A DNA stretch of 39,189 nt from Verrucomicrobiota bacterium (GTDB taxonomy: Bacteria > Verrucomicrobiota > Verrucomicrobiia > Opitutales > JAKPNF01): positions 1 to 39,189 of the forward strand of contig JAKPNF010000123.1 in assembly GCA_029548565.1 (NCBI GenBank), written 5' to 3'. The notes under the pieces were generated by a model. The model did not search any database and was not told the origin of the DNA. It saw only the letters and a list, made by a program, of their open reading frames with translations. Both the position numbers and the translations under genes were made by a program. How positions within the stretch are numbered: position 1 is the first letter of the stretch; each line of letters opens with the position of its first letter. Positions 1-7,994 of the stretch are shown one piece after another.

Positions 1-21
1 GGGGGGGGGGGGGTCGAATTC
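1..21. other. Probable sequence-end artefact (poly-G plus EcoRI site)
   Basis: The window opens with 13 consecutive G and then TCGAATTC, which contains an EcoRI site at 16-21. A pure G run directly at a sequence end, followed by a polylinker-like site, is better explained by a cloning junction or low-quality base calls than by genomic sequence. The sequence from about position 22 onward has normal complexity. Confidence 0.5.
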
Positions 22-238
22 ATCATGTTAAAAATGGCCTTACAAAAATAGCAATACTAAGGCAGACAGACAAAAATTAATCTTGTTCCAAAAAAATTTA
101 AAAAATAAAAAAAAGTTTCCCCGCGAGCGCCCTACACGGTCGCACACAAAAGAAAAACCCTCGATTCCAAAACCAAAAACAAACCTTCCTGTCAGCAAAT
201 TCAGCTTACGACCATCTGTCGCCTCACATCAGCAAAAC

Positions 239-320
239 GGATGCGCAGCATCCGCCATAAAATTTTTTTGAAAGGGGTGCGGGGAAGACTTTTTTTTATT
301 TAAAAAAAGTTTTCCCCGCA
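239..320 (-). repeat. Dispersed 3'-end repeat, copy 1 (after htpX)
   Basis: Read from the htpX stop on the minus strand, the element is a long hairpin (320 to 278) followed by an AT-rich spacer and the 15-base palindrome GGATGCTGCGCATCC (253-239). The hairpin arms, TGCGGGGAA..., are 19 bases with one mismatch and a 5-base loop. Related copies with the same order and orientation follow galK (8885-9136) and purU (15149-15223). The palindrome is identical in all three. Confidence 0.75.
278..320 (-). terminator. Terminator-type hairpin after htpX
   Basis: Two 19-base arms (278-296 and 302-320) pair with one mismatch around the loop TATTT. The GC-rich outer half and A/T-rich inner half give a stem with T-runs on both strands. 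It starts 22 bases after the htpX stop and probably ends the TIGR03790-lemA-htpX transcript. Confidence 0.6.
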
Positions 321-342
321 TTCACATCCTCATTCTCTCATC

Positions 343-1431
343 TCATTCCTTCCCTGCCTTTCTCAAACACGCGGGTGGCGTTTGGGGAAGTGGGCGCGGG
401 GGGAGGGAGCGCGGGACTATGAATTTGCCGTCCCAGTTGGGTTCGAGGGCGCGGATGCGTTCGGGCAGGGGTGGGTGGGTGGCGAAGAGGGTGGAGACGC
501 CTTTTGCGAAGAAGAGGTGGGAGGCTTCCATTGCTTTGGGGTTTTGGATTTTTCCGTGAAGAGCGAAGCCTCCGATGCGCTTGAGGGCGTTGGCGAGGGC
601 TTGGGGGTTGCGGGTTAGTTGCGTGGCGTCGGCGTCGGCCAAGTGTTCGCGCTGGCGCGAGACGGCGGCCTGCATCAGTTGGCCGAAGACGATGCCCACG
701 CACCCGCACAGCAGTACGACGATGCCGGCTAGCGCGATGACGGGACCGGCGTTGTTTTTATCGCCGCGCGAACGCGGGGCGCTGTAGATGAGGACACGCC
801 CCACGATTGTCAGGGCGAACAGGCCGAAGGCCAGCGAGATCAGGCGCATGTTCAAGCGCGTGTCCTCGTTGCGGATGTGGCCAAGCTCATGGGCGATGAC
901 GCCTTGCAATTCCTCGCGTGTGAAATGATCGAGGGCGCCCTGCGTGACGCCGATCAGGGCGTCCTCGCCGTTGCCGAAGGCGAAGGCGTTGATGGACGGC
1001 TCGCGCGTGAGCACGTAAAGCTCCGGCACGGGTATCGCGGCGGACAGGCACATTTCTTCGACCACGTTTATGAACTGGCGGTGATGGGGGTCGCGCGTGT
1101 CGCGCGAGATGCGCTCGCCGCCCAGGTCTCTGGCCAGCGCGCCGGACTGCGCGGCCAGCGAGGCGCGTTTGACGAGCGAGGCGCACCCGATGACCAGCAG
1201 CGTGACGCCGGCCGTCCAAAGAAACAGGTCGGGGTTCCACCAGTTGTTGTCGTGCACGAGACTTTTTTGGCCGCGCTCGTCGTATTGTATCTCGCTGTCG
1301 AAAAGGACGACGCACACGACGTACGGCAATAACGACAAAGCGAACGCGCCGAACAGGTAAATCAGCACCAGCTTGACGGTGGTCGTGCGCGCTTTTTTCT
1401 GACGATTAAAAAAATCGGTGGGTTGCGCCAT
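343..1431 (-). CDS. htpX: M48 family membrane zinc metalloprotease, HtpX-like
   Basis: This 362-residue protein belongs to the M48 family, integral-membrane proteases that degrade misfolded membrane proteins. The zinc motif HELGH lies at about 181-185, and the usual third ligand is in SRQREHLADADATQL. Hydrophobic segments near 18-42 and 68-88 precede the domain, and two more follow the zinc motif. Cytosolic orientation of the catalytic site is known for HtpX and assumed here. I start at the ATG at 1431 (MAQPTDFF); a TTG two codons upstream is also open. It lies 47 bases after lemA, and LemA-HtpX pairing is common in bacteria. The C-terminus ends in a Pro/Arg-rich stretch after the conserved THPP motif. 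No Shine-Dalgarno sequence is visible. Confidence 0.9.
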   Translation of the reverse strand: MAQPTDFFNRQKKARTTTVKLVLIYLFGAFALSLLPYVVCVVLFDSEIQYDERGQKSLVHDNNWWNPDLFLWTAGVTLLVIGCASLVKRASLAAQSGALARDLGGERISRDTRDPHHRQFINVVEEMCLSAAIPVPELYVLTREPSINAFAFGNGEDALIGVTQGALDHFTREELQGVIAHELGHIRNEDTRLNMRLISLAFGLFALTIVGRVLIYSAPRSRGDKNNAGPVIALAGIVVLLCGCVGIVFGQLMQAAVSRQREHLADADATQLTRNPQALANALKRIGGFALHGKIQNPKAMEASHLFFAKGVSTLFATHPPLPERIRALEPNWDGKFIVPRSLPPRPLPQTPPACLRKAGKE

Positions 1432-1478
1432 TGGCAAAGAGAAAGGGTTTTACCAAAGAAGGGAAAGCGTTTTTTTTA

Positions 1479-2066
1479 TCAGAAGGAAACTTTGACGGCC
1501 TCGCGTTCGGCGGGCGACTGGGCCTCGAACAGTTCGGCCTTTGAAAAGCCCAGGCGCTCGGAAATGAGGTTGGCGGGGAACAGCTCGCGGCGGTTGTTGT
1601 AGGCCAGCACCGCGTCGTTGTAAGCCTGGCGGGCGAAGGCCACGCGGTTTTCCGTGGAGGTCAGTTCCTCGGAGAGTTGGCGCATGTTCGCGTCGGCCTT
1701 CAAATCGGGATAATTTTCCGAGAGGGCGAAAAAGCGCGTGAGCAGCCCCGAGAGCTGGCCCTCGGCGGCGTTGAGCGCCTGCATGTTTTGCGCGTCGGGA
1801 TTTTTTTGCGCGGCCGCGGAAGCCTGCTGGGCGCTGTTGCGCGCGGCGATGACGGCCTCGAGCGTCTGGCGCTCGTGGGAGAGGTAGCCCTTGGCGGTTT
1901 CCACGAGGTTGGGAATAAGGTCGTAGCGGCGCTTGAGCTGCACGTCTATCTGCGCGAAGGCGTTTTTAAAGCGGTTGCGCAGCGTGACCAGTGAATTGTA
2001 CACGGAGATCACGTAAGCCACCAGGCCGATGGCGATGATCAGGAGGATGAGCGGTAGGCGAAACAT
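1479..2066 (-). CDS. lemA: LemA family protein
   Basis: This 195-residue protein has one N-terminal membrane helix (about 3-23) and a helical domain. The typical LemA signature runs from YNSLVTLRNRFKNAFAQIDV through the tract RRYDLIPNLVETAKGYL. LemA proteins are membrane-anchored with the helical part probably outside the cytoplasm; their biochemical role is unknown, though they often accompany M48 proteases. It begins 33 bases after the TIGR03790 gene and is followed by htpX, so the three are probably co-transcribed. Length matches the family. Confidence 0.92.
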   Translation of the reverse strand: MFRLPLILLIIAIGLVAYVISVYNSLVTLRNRFKNAFAQIDVQLKRRYDLIPNLVETAKGYLSHERQTLEAVIAARNSAQQASAAAQKNPDAQNMQALNAAEGQLSGLLTRFFALSENYPDLKADANMRQLSEELTSTENRVAFARQAYNDAVLAYNNRRELFPANLISERLGFSKAELFEAQSPAEREAVKVSF

Positions 2067-2099
2067 GGCGTTTTTCTATGGGAAGGGTTGCCGCTTTTT

Positions 2100-3809
2100 T
2101 TATTTGGCGGAAGGCTGCGTTATTTCGTTTAAGCGCGTTTGCCAGCGGGCGGCCAAGTCGGGCTTGCCTGTGGCGCGCGCGGCGATGATGGCCGTGGGAA
2201 GAATGACCTTTTGCGCCTCGCGCGGGGTGTTGGGCGCGTTCATGATGTTGGTGTAAATTTGGACGGCCGCTGCCGGGTCGCGGTTTTTCTCGGCCAGGAA
2301 TTTGGCGGCGATGATGCCCACTGACATGTTGTCGCCTTCCAGCGAGGGCGCTTTTTTGAAACGCTCAAAACACTCCTCGGCCTGCTTGCGGTTGCTATCC
2401 CACAAGCGCGTGCCCACTTCATAAGCCAGCGCCAAACCGTCCGTGACGCGCAGGCATTGGCGCCCCAGCAGCAGCGCCTCGTCTTTTTTCTGGGCGCCTT
2501 CGAGCAGCTTCATCACGCGGATGACGACATACTGCGCGTAGGGCGAGCGCTCGCCCTGTTTGCGGATGCGCTCGATCTGCTCGGCCAACGGCGTAGCCAG
2601 CGGACGGTACAAGGGGTCGCCCAAAACAATGCTCATCCAGCTAAGCACCGGCATGCTGGCGTAGGCAGCTTCGCCGTGCGTTTTGCCGTCGCGCAAACTG
2701 GTGAAATAAACAGGCGGCATATGCGAGAGTTCCAGATACGGCTCGTAGACATTGCCCAAACTGGCGGCCGCGCCGCGCTGGGCGAAGGCGGCCAGCCAAC
2801 CTTTTGCCGGATCGTGCAAAGTGAAGGCAGAAAAGCTGTGAATGTGCCAGGCGATGGCGCCCGGGGCGAATTTAAAGTCGCGGTAAGACATGGGGCCGCG
2901 CACGTGGTCGGCGTACCAGCCCAGATACAGGGCGGTGGCGTCCCAGCGGTTGTCAAAGCCCAGCAGTTGCTTTGATTTTTCAACCGTCAGGTCAAAACCC
3001 CAGGATTCGAAGATGCGCATGGTTTGCGAGATCCACTCGTCGCCTTTTTCGTGCGGGCCCCCCATGTCGAGGTAGGCGCGCCCGCGCAATCCGGCGCGCT
3101 CGCCCTCCAGCGCGCTGTCGATCAGCGAGATGACGTGGTCGGTGCGCGCGCCGTCCAGACGGCTGACGCGGATGACCTTTTGCAAATCCGCAGCCTCGGC
3201 CACGCGTTTGTTGAACAGCGGGTTGGGCACAAAGGCGATCAGCGGGTAGGAGCCCATGAGCATGCAGCTCAGCTCGCTGTCGACACTGGCCTCGTTGATT
3301 TGAAACTCGGCCTGCTGGGGCTTGTTGGTTTCCAACTCCAGCAGCATCGTGTCGCGCGCGATGCGCAGCGGCACGCCGCGCATGAGCACCAAAAAGTCTA
3401 TCTTGTGCCCCGTGACAGACGGGGTGAGCCGCCCAAAGGCGTCCTTGTTTTGCGTGGGGGCGGCGCTGATCCAACTGCTGGCGATCAATTCGCTGAGCAG
3501 GGGGTTGTAAATGCTCTGGTTGAACTGCTCGCGCGTGATTGTTTCATCCGTGGGCATCGGCAGAGAGAAAATATTGGCGAAAGGAATGCCGCGCTTTTCG
3601 CAGTAGGCGCGCGCCAGTTTGGTGGAGTCCGGGTCGTTGTTGTTGGCCAGCACGATGACGCGCTCTTTGGACACGCCCGTGGGCGCGCTCGTTGTCTGCG
3701 CGGCCGATTGCCCCACCGCCCCGCCAAAGAAAGCCTGCTCCAGATTCAGGGCACCCTGCGCAAGGCAGACGCATCCCGGAAGGAAAAAAAGAAAAAAACG
3801 CGATAGCAT
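2100..3809 (-). CDS. TIGR03790 family exported protein
   Basis: This 569-residue protein starts with a signal peptide (hydrophobic run at about 4-18, MLSRFFLFFLPGCVCLAQG). After it comes the pattern I associate with TIGR03790: a beta strand with VIVLANNNDPDS, LARAYCEKRGIP, a central block with DFLVLMRGVPLRI, and a late block with ASLGNVYEPYL and GDPLYRP. The last 150 residues look like helical TPR-type repeats (ECFERFKKAP..., AAVQIYTNIM). The function of the family is unknown; export suggests a periplasmic or surface role. It is the first gene of a unit with lemA and htpX. A plausible promoter lies at 3854-3882. The product name is a family assignment from memory and not a verified match. Confidence 0.75.
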   Translation of the reverse strand: MLSRFFLFFLPGCVCLAQGALNLEQAFFGGAVGQSAAQTTSAPTGVSKERVIVLANNNDPDSTKLARAYCEKRGIPFANIFSLPMPTDETITREQFNQSIYNPLLSELIASSWISAAPTQNKDAFGRLTPSVTGHKIDFLVLMRGVPLRIARDTMLLELETNKPQQAEFQINEASVDSELSCMLMGSYPLIAFVPNPLFNKRVAEAADLQKVIRVSRLDGARTDHVISLIDSALEGERAGLRGRAYLDMGGPHEKGDEWISQTMRIFESWGFDLTVEKSKQLLGFDNRWDATALYLGWYADHVRGPMSYRDFKFAPGAIAWHIHSFSAFTLHDPAKGWLAAFAQRGAAASLGNVYEPYLELSHMPPVYFTSLRDGKTHGEAAYASMPVLSWMSIVLGDPLYRPLATPLAEQIERIRKQGERSPYAQYVVIRVMKLLEGAQKKDEALLLGRQCLRVTDGLALAYEVGTRLWDSNRKQAEECFERFKKAPSLEGDNMSVGIIAAKFLAEKNRDPAAAVQIYTNIMNAPNTPREAQKVILPTAIIAARATGKPDLAARWQTRLNEITQPSAK

Positions 3810-3853
3810 AACTGGATAAAAACAGCCCCGCCGCGCACGGCGGGAATTTTTTC

Positions 3854-3882
3854 ATACTAGGCAGCCACGTGAAAAAGGCCAA
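3854..3882 (-). promoter_or_regulatory. Candidate promoter of the TIGR03790-lemA-htpX unit
   Basis: On the minus strand, TTGGCC (3882-3877) and TAGTAT (3859-3854) are separated by 17 bases, each matching the sigma-70 consensus at 4 of 6. The predicted start near 3847 gives a leader of about 38 bases. The leader holds a GC-rich hairpin (CCCGCC and GGCGGG arms, 3826-3843 region). Confidence 0.35.
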
Positions 3883-3923
3883 GCATTTACTTATCGCGTA
3901 TGCGCTTAAGTCATTAAAAAGCG

Positions 3924-3952
3924 TTGAATTATCCGCGCCGAAATGTTACAGT
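3924..3952 (+). promoter_or_regulatory. Candidate promoter of infC
   Basis: TTGAAT (3924-3929) and TACAGT (3947-3952) are spaced by 17 bases, each 4 of 6 to consensus. Transcription from about 3959 would give a 65-base leader before the infC ATG at 4024. I see no clear attenuator in the leader. Confidence 0.3.
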
Positions 3953-4023
3953 GGAAATCGAAACGCCGCCTGCGCCGTCCAAACCCCCGGCTCGCGCGGA
4001 CTGTCCAGAACTAAAAAACGTTA

Positions 4024-4719
4024 ATGGCGAATATCTCCTCCTTTGGCGGCTCACGGCCGCCTTTTCGTTCCCGTCACGGGAATTCAAACTCCAAGTTTGT
4101 TCGCAAGAATGACCGTATCCGCGCCGTTGAGGTGCGCTTGATCGGTGCCGACGGCCACCAAGTCGGCGTGGTGCCCACAAGGCAGGCGCTGCAAATGGCC
4201 CAAAACGCGGGGCTCGACCTGATCGAGGTCTCCGCCGGCGTCAACCCGCCTGTGTGCCGCATTGTCAATTACGGCAAGTACATGTACGACCTGGGCAAAA
4301 AAGGCAAGGGCAAGGAAAAAAGCGGCTCATCCAAACTCAAGGAGATCAAGCTGCGCCCGCGCATCGAACTGCACGACTACGAGACGAAGATGCGCCGCAT
4401 GGAGTCGTTCTTGGCGCACGGCAACAAGGTGAAGGTGACGCTCTTTTTCCGCGGCCGCGAAATGGCATACCGCGAGCTGGGCTTTGAGACGATCAACCGC
4501 GCGATCAAAGACATCGCGCACATCGGCACGCCCGACAGCCCCCCGCGCCTGATGGGCCGCAATATTTCAATGGCGATCTCCCCGCTGCCGGCCAACCGCC
4601 GCAAGCTGAAATACACCCAGCCCGACGACGAGATGCTCGACGACGAGGACGAAGGAGATGAAGAAACGTCCGAAAACGGCGAGGCGCCCGCGCAAAGCGA
4701 AACGCCCGCGCAGCCGTAA
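4024..4719 (+). CDS. infC: Translation initiation factor IF-3 with acidic C-terminal extension
   Basis: This 231-residue protein is IF-3, which binds the 30S subunit, prevents premature 50S joining and monitors start-codon selection. The N-terminal domain shows RKNDRIRAVEVRLIGADGHQ and the linker region has CRIVNYGKYMYD. The C-terminal domain has KEIKLRPRIELHDYETKM, KVKVTLFFRGREM and LMGRNISMAISP. The last 33 or so residues after KLKYTQP are an Asp/Glu-rich tail ending in a Pro/Ala/Gln stretch, which the family does not need. The start is an ordinary ATG, not the rare AUU seen in enterobacterial infC, with no Shine-Dalgarno. The usual partners rpmI and rplT do not follow. Confidence 0.95.
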   Translation: MANISSFGGSRPPFRSRHGNSNSKFVRKNDRIRAVEVRLIGADGHQVGVVPTRQALQMAQNAGLDLIEVSAGVNPPVCRIVNYGKYMYDLGKKGKGKEKSGSSKLKEIKLRPRIELHDYETKMRRMESFLAHGNKVKVTLFFRGREMAYRELGFETINRAIKDIAHIGTPDSPPRLMGRNISMAISPLPANRRKLKYTQPDDEMLDDEDEGDEETSENGEAPAQSETPAQP

Positions 4720-4735
4720 GGACTATAAAGAGTGC

Positions 4736-4748
4736 GGCGCTGCGCGCC
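4736..4748 (+). terminator. Weak GC hairpin after infC
   Basis: GGCGC-TGC-GCGCC sits 17 bases after the infC stop and is followed by GGTGACTTTT. The stem is short and the T-run is poor, so termination is possible but not assured. Confidence 0.3.
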
Positions 4749-4811
4749 GGTGACTTTTAAAGACCCTCGTGTTCCAAGGGGTATACAGGCTGGCGGTAGC
4801 CGTTGCCGTTA

Positions 4812-4849
4812 CACCCGCAAGAATATTCCATTGGGTTGTTCTTGTGTTC
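4812..4849 (+). repeat. Second repeat family, copy A (after infC)
   Basis: This 38-base segment matches 35411-35448 at 31 of 38 positions. Its core can fold with CAAGAA and TTCTTG arms (4818-4844). It lies between infC and the next gene. A longer upstream ATG (4803) for the next gene would make this repeat coding, which is one reason I prefer the start at 4935. Confidence 0.6.
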
Positions 4850-4934
4850 TTTCTCCCTTTGCCCGCTAATTCAATTGTGCCGAAGTGCGATTTTTACATT
4901 GCTCTGCCCGGCCAAAGCTAAACAATTGACCCTT

Positions 4935-6734
4935 ATGTTGCCGTCGCCTGACGCATCTGCCGGCCTGATTGTTTGCCCGGTTGTCTTCGCCATTGTGGGG
5001 GTGCTTTGGCTGCGCGCCAAAGACGGGGCGCCGCGCTTGGGCGGATTGCCGGATTGGGCGCTGTTGTTGGGTGTTTTGGCGGCGGGGCTTTCGTTGTTGT
5101 TTTCGCCTTGGAAAATGGAGGCGCTACCGCAAACGCTGGTCGTTTTCAGCGCCGCGGCACTGGTTTATCTCCTGCAGGCGTTGCTGAAAAAAACGGGCGA
5201 AAAGGCGTTGCGCGTGCTGGCGATCATAGGGGCACTGGGGTTGTTGACCGGCGCGCTTTTTTCAACACGCGGCGATGCCGCCATCTTCAACCTTTTGCTG
5301 TTGGGACTGAGTTTCGCGCTCTTGCTGGCACTGCCGCGATTTTGGAAACTGCCCGCGCTGGCGGCTTGTTTTTTTTGTTTTTTCATGCTGGCAAAAAGCG
5401 GGCGGGCGTCGGTGTTGTTGCCGCTGATGGGATTTGCGATCGGCTGCCTGTATATCGCGCGCACTTACCGTTGGCTCACGCGCCGGCAGTTGACGGCGGT
5501 GGCCTTTGCGCTGTGCGCGGGCGTGTTCGCGCTTTTCGGGGCCGCCCAGCGCGCAAGCGACGGCACGCGCCTGGGGCTTTCCCAGCAGCAGCAACTCACG
5601 ATCTACAGCGAACTGCAAGCGGCCTGGCTGCTGGGCAACGAGCGCGCGCTGACAGGCTGGGGGCTTTCCAATTACAAAGCGGCCTTTCCCAAAGTGGCGG
5701 CGCAAACACCCTGCCCGCCGCCGCAAACGCCCGCCGCCGCCCCGAGCGCCTACGCGCAGCTGTTCGCCGAGGCGGGCGCGCCGGGGCTTATGGCCGCTTT
5801 GTGGTTTTTCTGGGTGCTGCTTTTGCAGTTGCGCGCCTATTTAAAAACCGCGCCCGCGCGCGACGGGCGCTTTGCATGCGCATTGGGTGGTTTGCTGGGA
5901 CTGAGCCTCGTCGGACTGCTTTTGTTGGCCACGCCCGTGCCGAGCAATCCGCTGGCGTTGTGGGCGTGCGCTATCGCGCTGGGGTTGGCTGCAGCGGCGA
6001 AAAACCCGGCGGATTGTTTTTCCCGTCGGACTGGGCGACTGGGTGCGCTGGCGTGCTTTGGCCTGTGCGCGGGTATCGTGGGGACTCTTTTTTTAAGGGA
6101 ATTGCCCGTTTCAAAAGAAGCTCCCCTGGCCGCCATAACCCGTTCGCTCAAAAAAAATCCGTGGCAACCGCAGCAATGGATCCGCCTTGCCATGATCTCG
6201 CTGGATAACGCGGATTACACGCATGCGCGCATCGCCGCCGAAAAAGCCTATCTTTTAAATCCGAACGACAAGACAAGCCTGCTGCTGCTGGCCGACATCG
6301 CCGAGCGTCAGCAACAACCCGAGCAAGCCCTCGTGCTGCTGGCGCTGGAAATTATCAACGACCCGGCCGTGCTGCTAAGCGTCAAAGACGCCGGCACGCG
6401 CGAGCGCATCGCCCATCTGGCGCGCCCCTTGCTGGCGCAACTGCAAAAAGATTTTCCTCCCTACGCGCAAAAACTCTCCTACACCGACGCGCTGATCGAA
6501 TGGCTGCAAACGGCAACGCTCGTTGCCACGTTCATCGCGCCCGAACCGCACAAGAAATTCTGGGCGGGCGACCAGCCCGCGCAGTTGCGCGCGCAATGGC
6601 TGAAAACATTGGACAGCGCCGAGCATTACACGGCGCCCGACGAACTAAAAAACGTCTTCCCCCGGCGCGGCTACCTGCCGCCCGGCATCCGCCTGCCGCT
6701 GTACGAGGCGCTCTGCGCGAAAGCGGAAAATTAG
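4935..6734 (+). CDS. O-antigen ligase/polymerase-like membrane protein with C-terminal TPR
   Basis: This 599-residue protein has about ten hydrophobic segments in its first 385 residues. A Wzy_C/O-antigen-ligase-type block follows the central membrane part: LTGWGLSNYKAAFP, then AYAQLFAEAGAPGLMAALWFF. After the last membrane segment (about 370-388) come soluble helical repeats of TPR type (NPWQPQQWIRLAMISLDNAD, ARIAAEKAYLLNPNDKTSLL). Such proteins join or polymerise glycan chains on lipid carriers at the outer face of the inner membrane, but ligase and polymerase cannot be told apart here. I place the start at ATG 4935 (MLPSPDASAG), because the reading frame upstream runs through a repeat. No neighbouring glycan genes are seen. 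Confidence 0.7.
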   Translation: MLPSPDASAGLIVCPVVFAIVGVLWLRAKDGAPRLGGLPDWALLLGVLAAGLSLLFSPWKMEALPQTLVVFSAAALVYLLQALLKKTGEKALRVLAIIGALGLLTGALFSTRGDAAIFNLLLLGLSFALLLALPRFWKLPALAACFFCFFMLAKSGRASVLLPLMGFAIGCLYIARTYRWLTRRQLTAVAFALCAGVFALFGAAQRASDGTRLGLSQQQQLTIYSELQAAWLLGNERALTGWGLSNYKAAFPKVAAQTPCPPPQTPAAAPSAYAQLFAEAGAPGLMAALWFFWVLLLQLRAYLKTAPARDGRFACALGGLLGLSLVGLLLLATPVPSNPLALWACAIALGLAAAAKNPADCFSRRTGRLGALACFGLCAGIVGTLFLRELPVSKEAPLAAITRSLKKNPWQPQQWIRLAMISLDNADYTHARIAAEKAYLLNPNDKTSLLLLADIAERQQQPEQALVLLALEIINDPAVLLSVKDAGTRERIAHLARPLLAQLQKDFPPYAQKLSYTDALIEWLQTATLVATFIAPEPHKKFWAGDQPAQLRAQWLKTLDSAEHYTAPDELKNVFPRRGYLPPGIRLPLYEALCAKAEN

Positions 6735-6750
6735 AACTCGGATTGGTTTT

Positions 6751-7638
6751 TCAAAACGCGTCGTCGGGATCCATTTCGGGAAAGTCGCGCTGGCCGGGGG
6801 TTTTCTTGCGCAGCCAGGTGCGGTAGACGTAGCGGATCAGGCCGTAAAAGATGTAGCCGGAAAACAGGACGGCGAAGGAGTACTTGTGCAGCAAAATGCA
6901 AATCGCCGCCACCACTACCAGCAGAATGAAGCTGCGCGCGCGCGTCTGGGTGTTCCAGTCGATGTGCTTGAAACTCGGGTACGGGATGTTGCTGACCATC
7001 AGGATGGCGATCATCAGCATGAACAAGGGCATAAAGCGGTACATCACCTCCAGCTTTTCGTCGATGATCACCAGCACGAGCGAGGCGATCATGCCCGCGC
7101 CCGCCGGGGAAGGCAGGCCCATGAAATCCTTGGTCTTGGGCAAGGTCTCGTCCTTGGGCAGCAGCGGGTGCGTCAGCACGTTGAAGCGCGCCAGGCGCAC
7201 ACCCACGCACAGCAGGTAGATGAAGCTGATCAGCCAGCCGATTTTTGTGAAAAATTCAACGCCGTCGCGCGGGGACAGGATGAGGAAAAACACCATCATC
7301 GCCGGTGCCACGCCGAAGGAAACCGTGTCGGCGATCGAGTCAAACTCCAGGCCAAACAGCGACTCGCGCCCGCTGATGCGCGCGATTCGCCCGTCCAGCG
7401 CGTCACACAAAAAGGCGCCGAGGATGCAGGCCACCGCCGCCGTGTAGTGCGAGGCGGCCATCGCCTCGTCCACCGCCACGTACTTGGCCTTGATGCAGCA
7501 GATGATCGACAAAAACCCGAAGAACATGTTGCCCGCCGTGAACAAATTGGGCAGCAGGTAAATGCGCCCGGCCTCGCGCGTGGACTTGTATTTTCCGGCG
7601 ATCAGCCCGTTCTCGTCTTTTTTTTGTTCGTCAGGCAT
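6751..7638 (-). CDS. pssA: CDP-diacylglycerol--serine O-phosphatidyltransferase
   Basis: This 295-residue integral membrane enzyme makes phosphatidylserine from CDP-diacylglycerol and serine, the precursor of phosphatidylethanolamine. The CDP-alcohol phosphotransferase motif is complete: D82 G83 x2 A86 R87 x8 G96 x3 D100 x3 D104. About eight hydrophobic segments follow the family pattern. I choose the ATG at 7638 (MPDEQKKDE), five bases after the stop of the RelE-like gene; an in-frame start at 7674 would overlap that gene by 31 bases. The tail is hydrophilic and ends in DPDDAF. It converges with the Wzy-like gene, leaving 16 bases between stops. No psd gene is in view. Confidence 0.9.
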   Translation of the reverse strand: MPDEQKKDENGLIAGKYKSTREAGRIYLLPNLFTAGNMFFGFLSIICCIKAKYVAVDEAMAASHYTAAVACILGAFLCDALDGRIARISGRESLFGLEFDSIADTVSFGVAPAMMVFFLILSPRDGVEFFTKIGWLISFIYLLCVGVRLARFNVLTHPLLPKDETLPKTKDFMGLPSPAGAGMIASLVLVIIDEKLEVMYRFMPLFMLMIAILMVSNIPYPSFKHIDWNTQTRARSFILLVVVAAICILLHKYSFAVLFSGYIFYGLIRYVYRTWLRKKTPGQRDFPEMDPDDAF

Positions 7639-7643
7639 AGCGT

Positions 7644-7994
7644 TTATTTTTTCAGGCTCTCGAGGTAATCCCAAAAGGACGGATGCTGCTCGAAGGTTTC
7701 CTCCGTGGCGGGCAGCCCCGTGCGCAGCACAAAGTCGGCCACGGAATGCTGCTGCAAAATATAGTGGCTGTACAGCGCGTCGTCGCGCACCTCAAAGTAA
7801 ATCCGGTAATCGCCCGCGCGCAGGCGGTAGAGCAAAACGCCCTCGCGTGAAAAGGTCTTCAGGCCGTTGCGCCCCGGATGCTCAAGCATGTCCGGCGTCA
7901 ACGCGCTGACGGCCTCGAACAAAATCATCTGCGCCTCGGGCGGCAGCTTGTTAAGCTCAAGCATGCTCTGGTTGCTAAAAGTGAGCTGGTACAT
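7644..7994 (-). CDS. RelE/ParE-superfamily-like small protein, orphan
   Basis: This 116-residue protein has the layout of the RelE/ParE fold. It has an N-terminal strand and helix (LTFSNQSMLELNKLPPEAQMIL), a LKTFSREGVLLYRLRAGDYRIYFEV stretch like the Arg-rich beta core of RelE toxins, and a final YSHYILQQHS strand. A C-terminal extension of about 30 residues is unusual. No antitoxin-sized gene flanks it: upstream are 166 gene-free bases, and downstream is pssA after 5 bases. It may be a domesticated toxin-fold protein or a co-regulated partner of pssA. The fold call is by eye, and the role is unknown. Confidence 0.6.
   Translation of the reverse strand: MYQLTFSNQSMLELNKLPPEAQMILFEAVSALTPDMLEHPGRNGLKTFSREGVLLYRLRAGDYRIYFEVRDDALYSHYILQQHSVADFVLRTGLPATEETFEQHPSFWDYLESLKK

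Larger units (their letters stand above)
22..342. other. AT-rich gene-free end region with repeat element
   Basis: No convincing gene is seen. The only small reading frame (83-271) is basic and low in complexity, and resembles no family I know. The right part holds repeat copy 1 (239-320). The stretch 109-125 (A-run, G, TTTCCCCGCG) resembles a lone right arm of the same terminator-type hairpin, so a second degraded hairpin may lie here. Confidence 0.5.

Noticed and set aside
83-271. 62-residue reading frame near the left edge
   Set aside because: Low-complexity, Lys-rich product without recognisable features, running into the repeat palindrome.
4803-4934. Longer N-terminus for the Wzy-like protein
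   Set aside because: The extra 44 codons cover the second repeat family and have no conserved look; ATG 4935 gives a normal start.
7639-7674. Longer N-terminus for pssA
   Set aside because: It would overlap the RelE-like gene; the ATG at 7638 gives a tidy 5-base gap.
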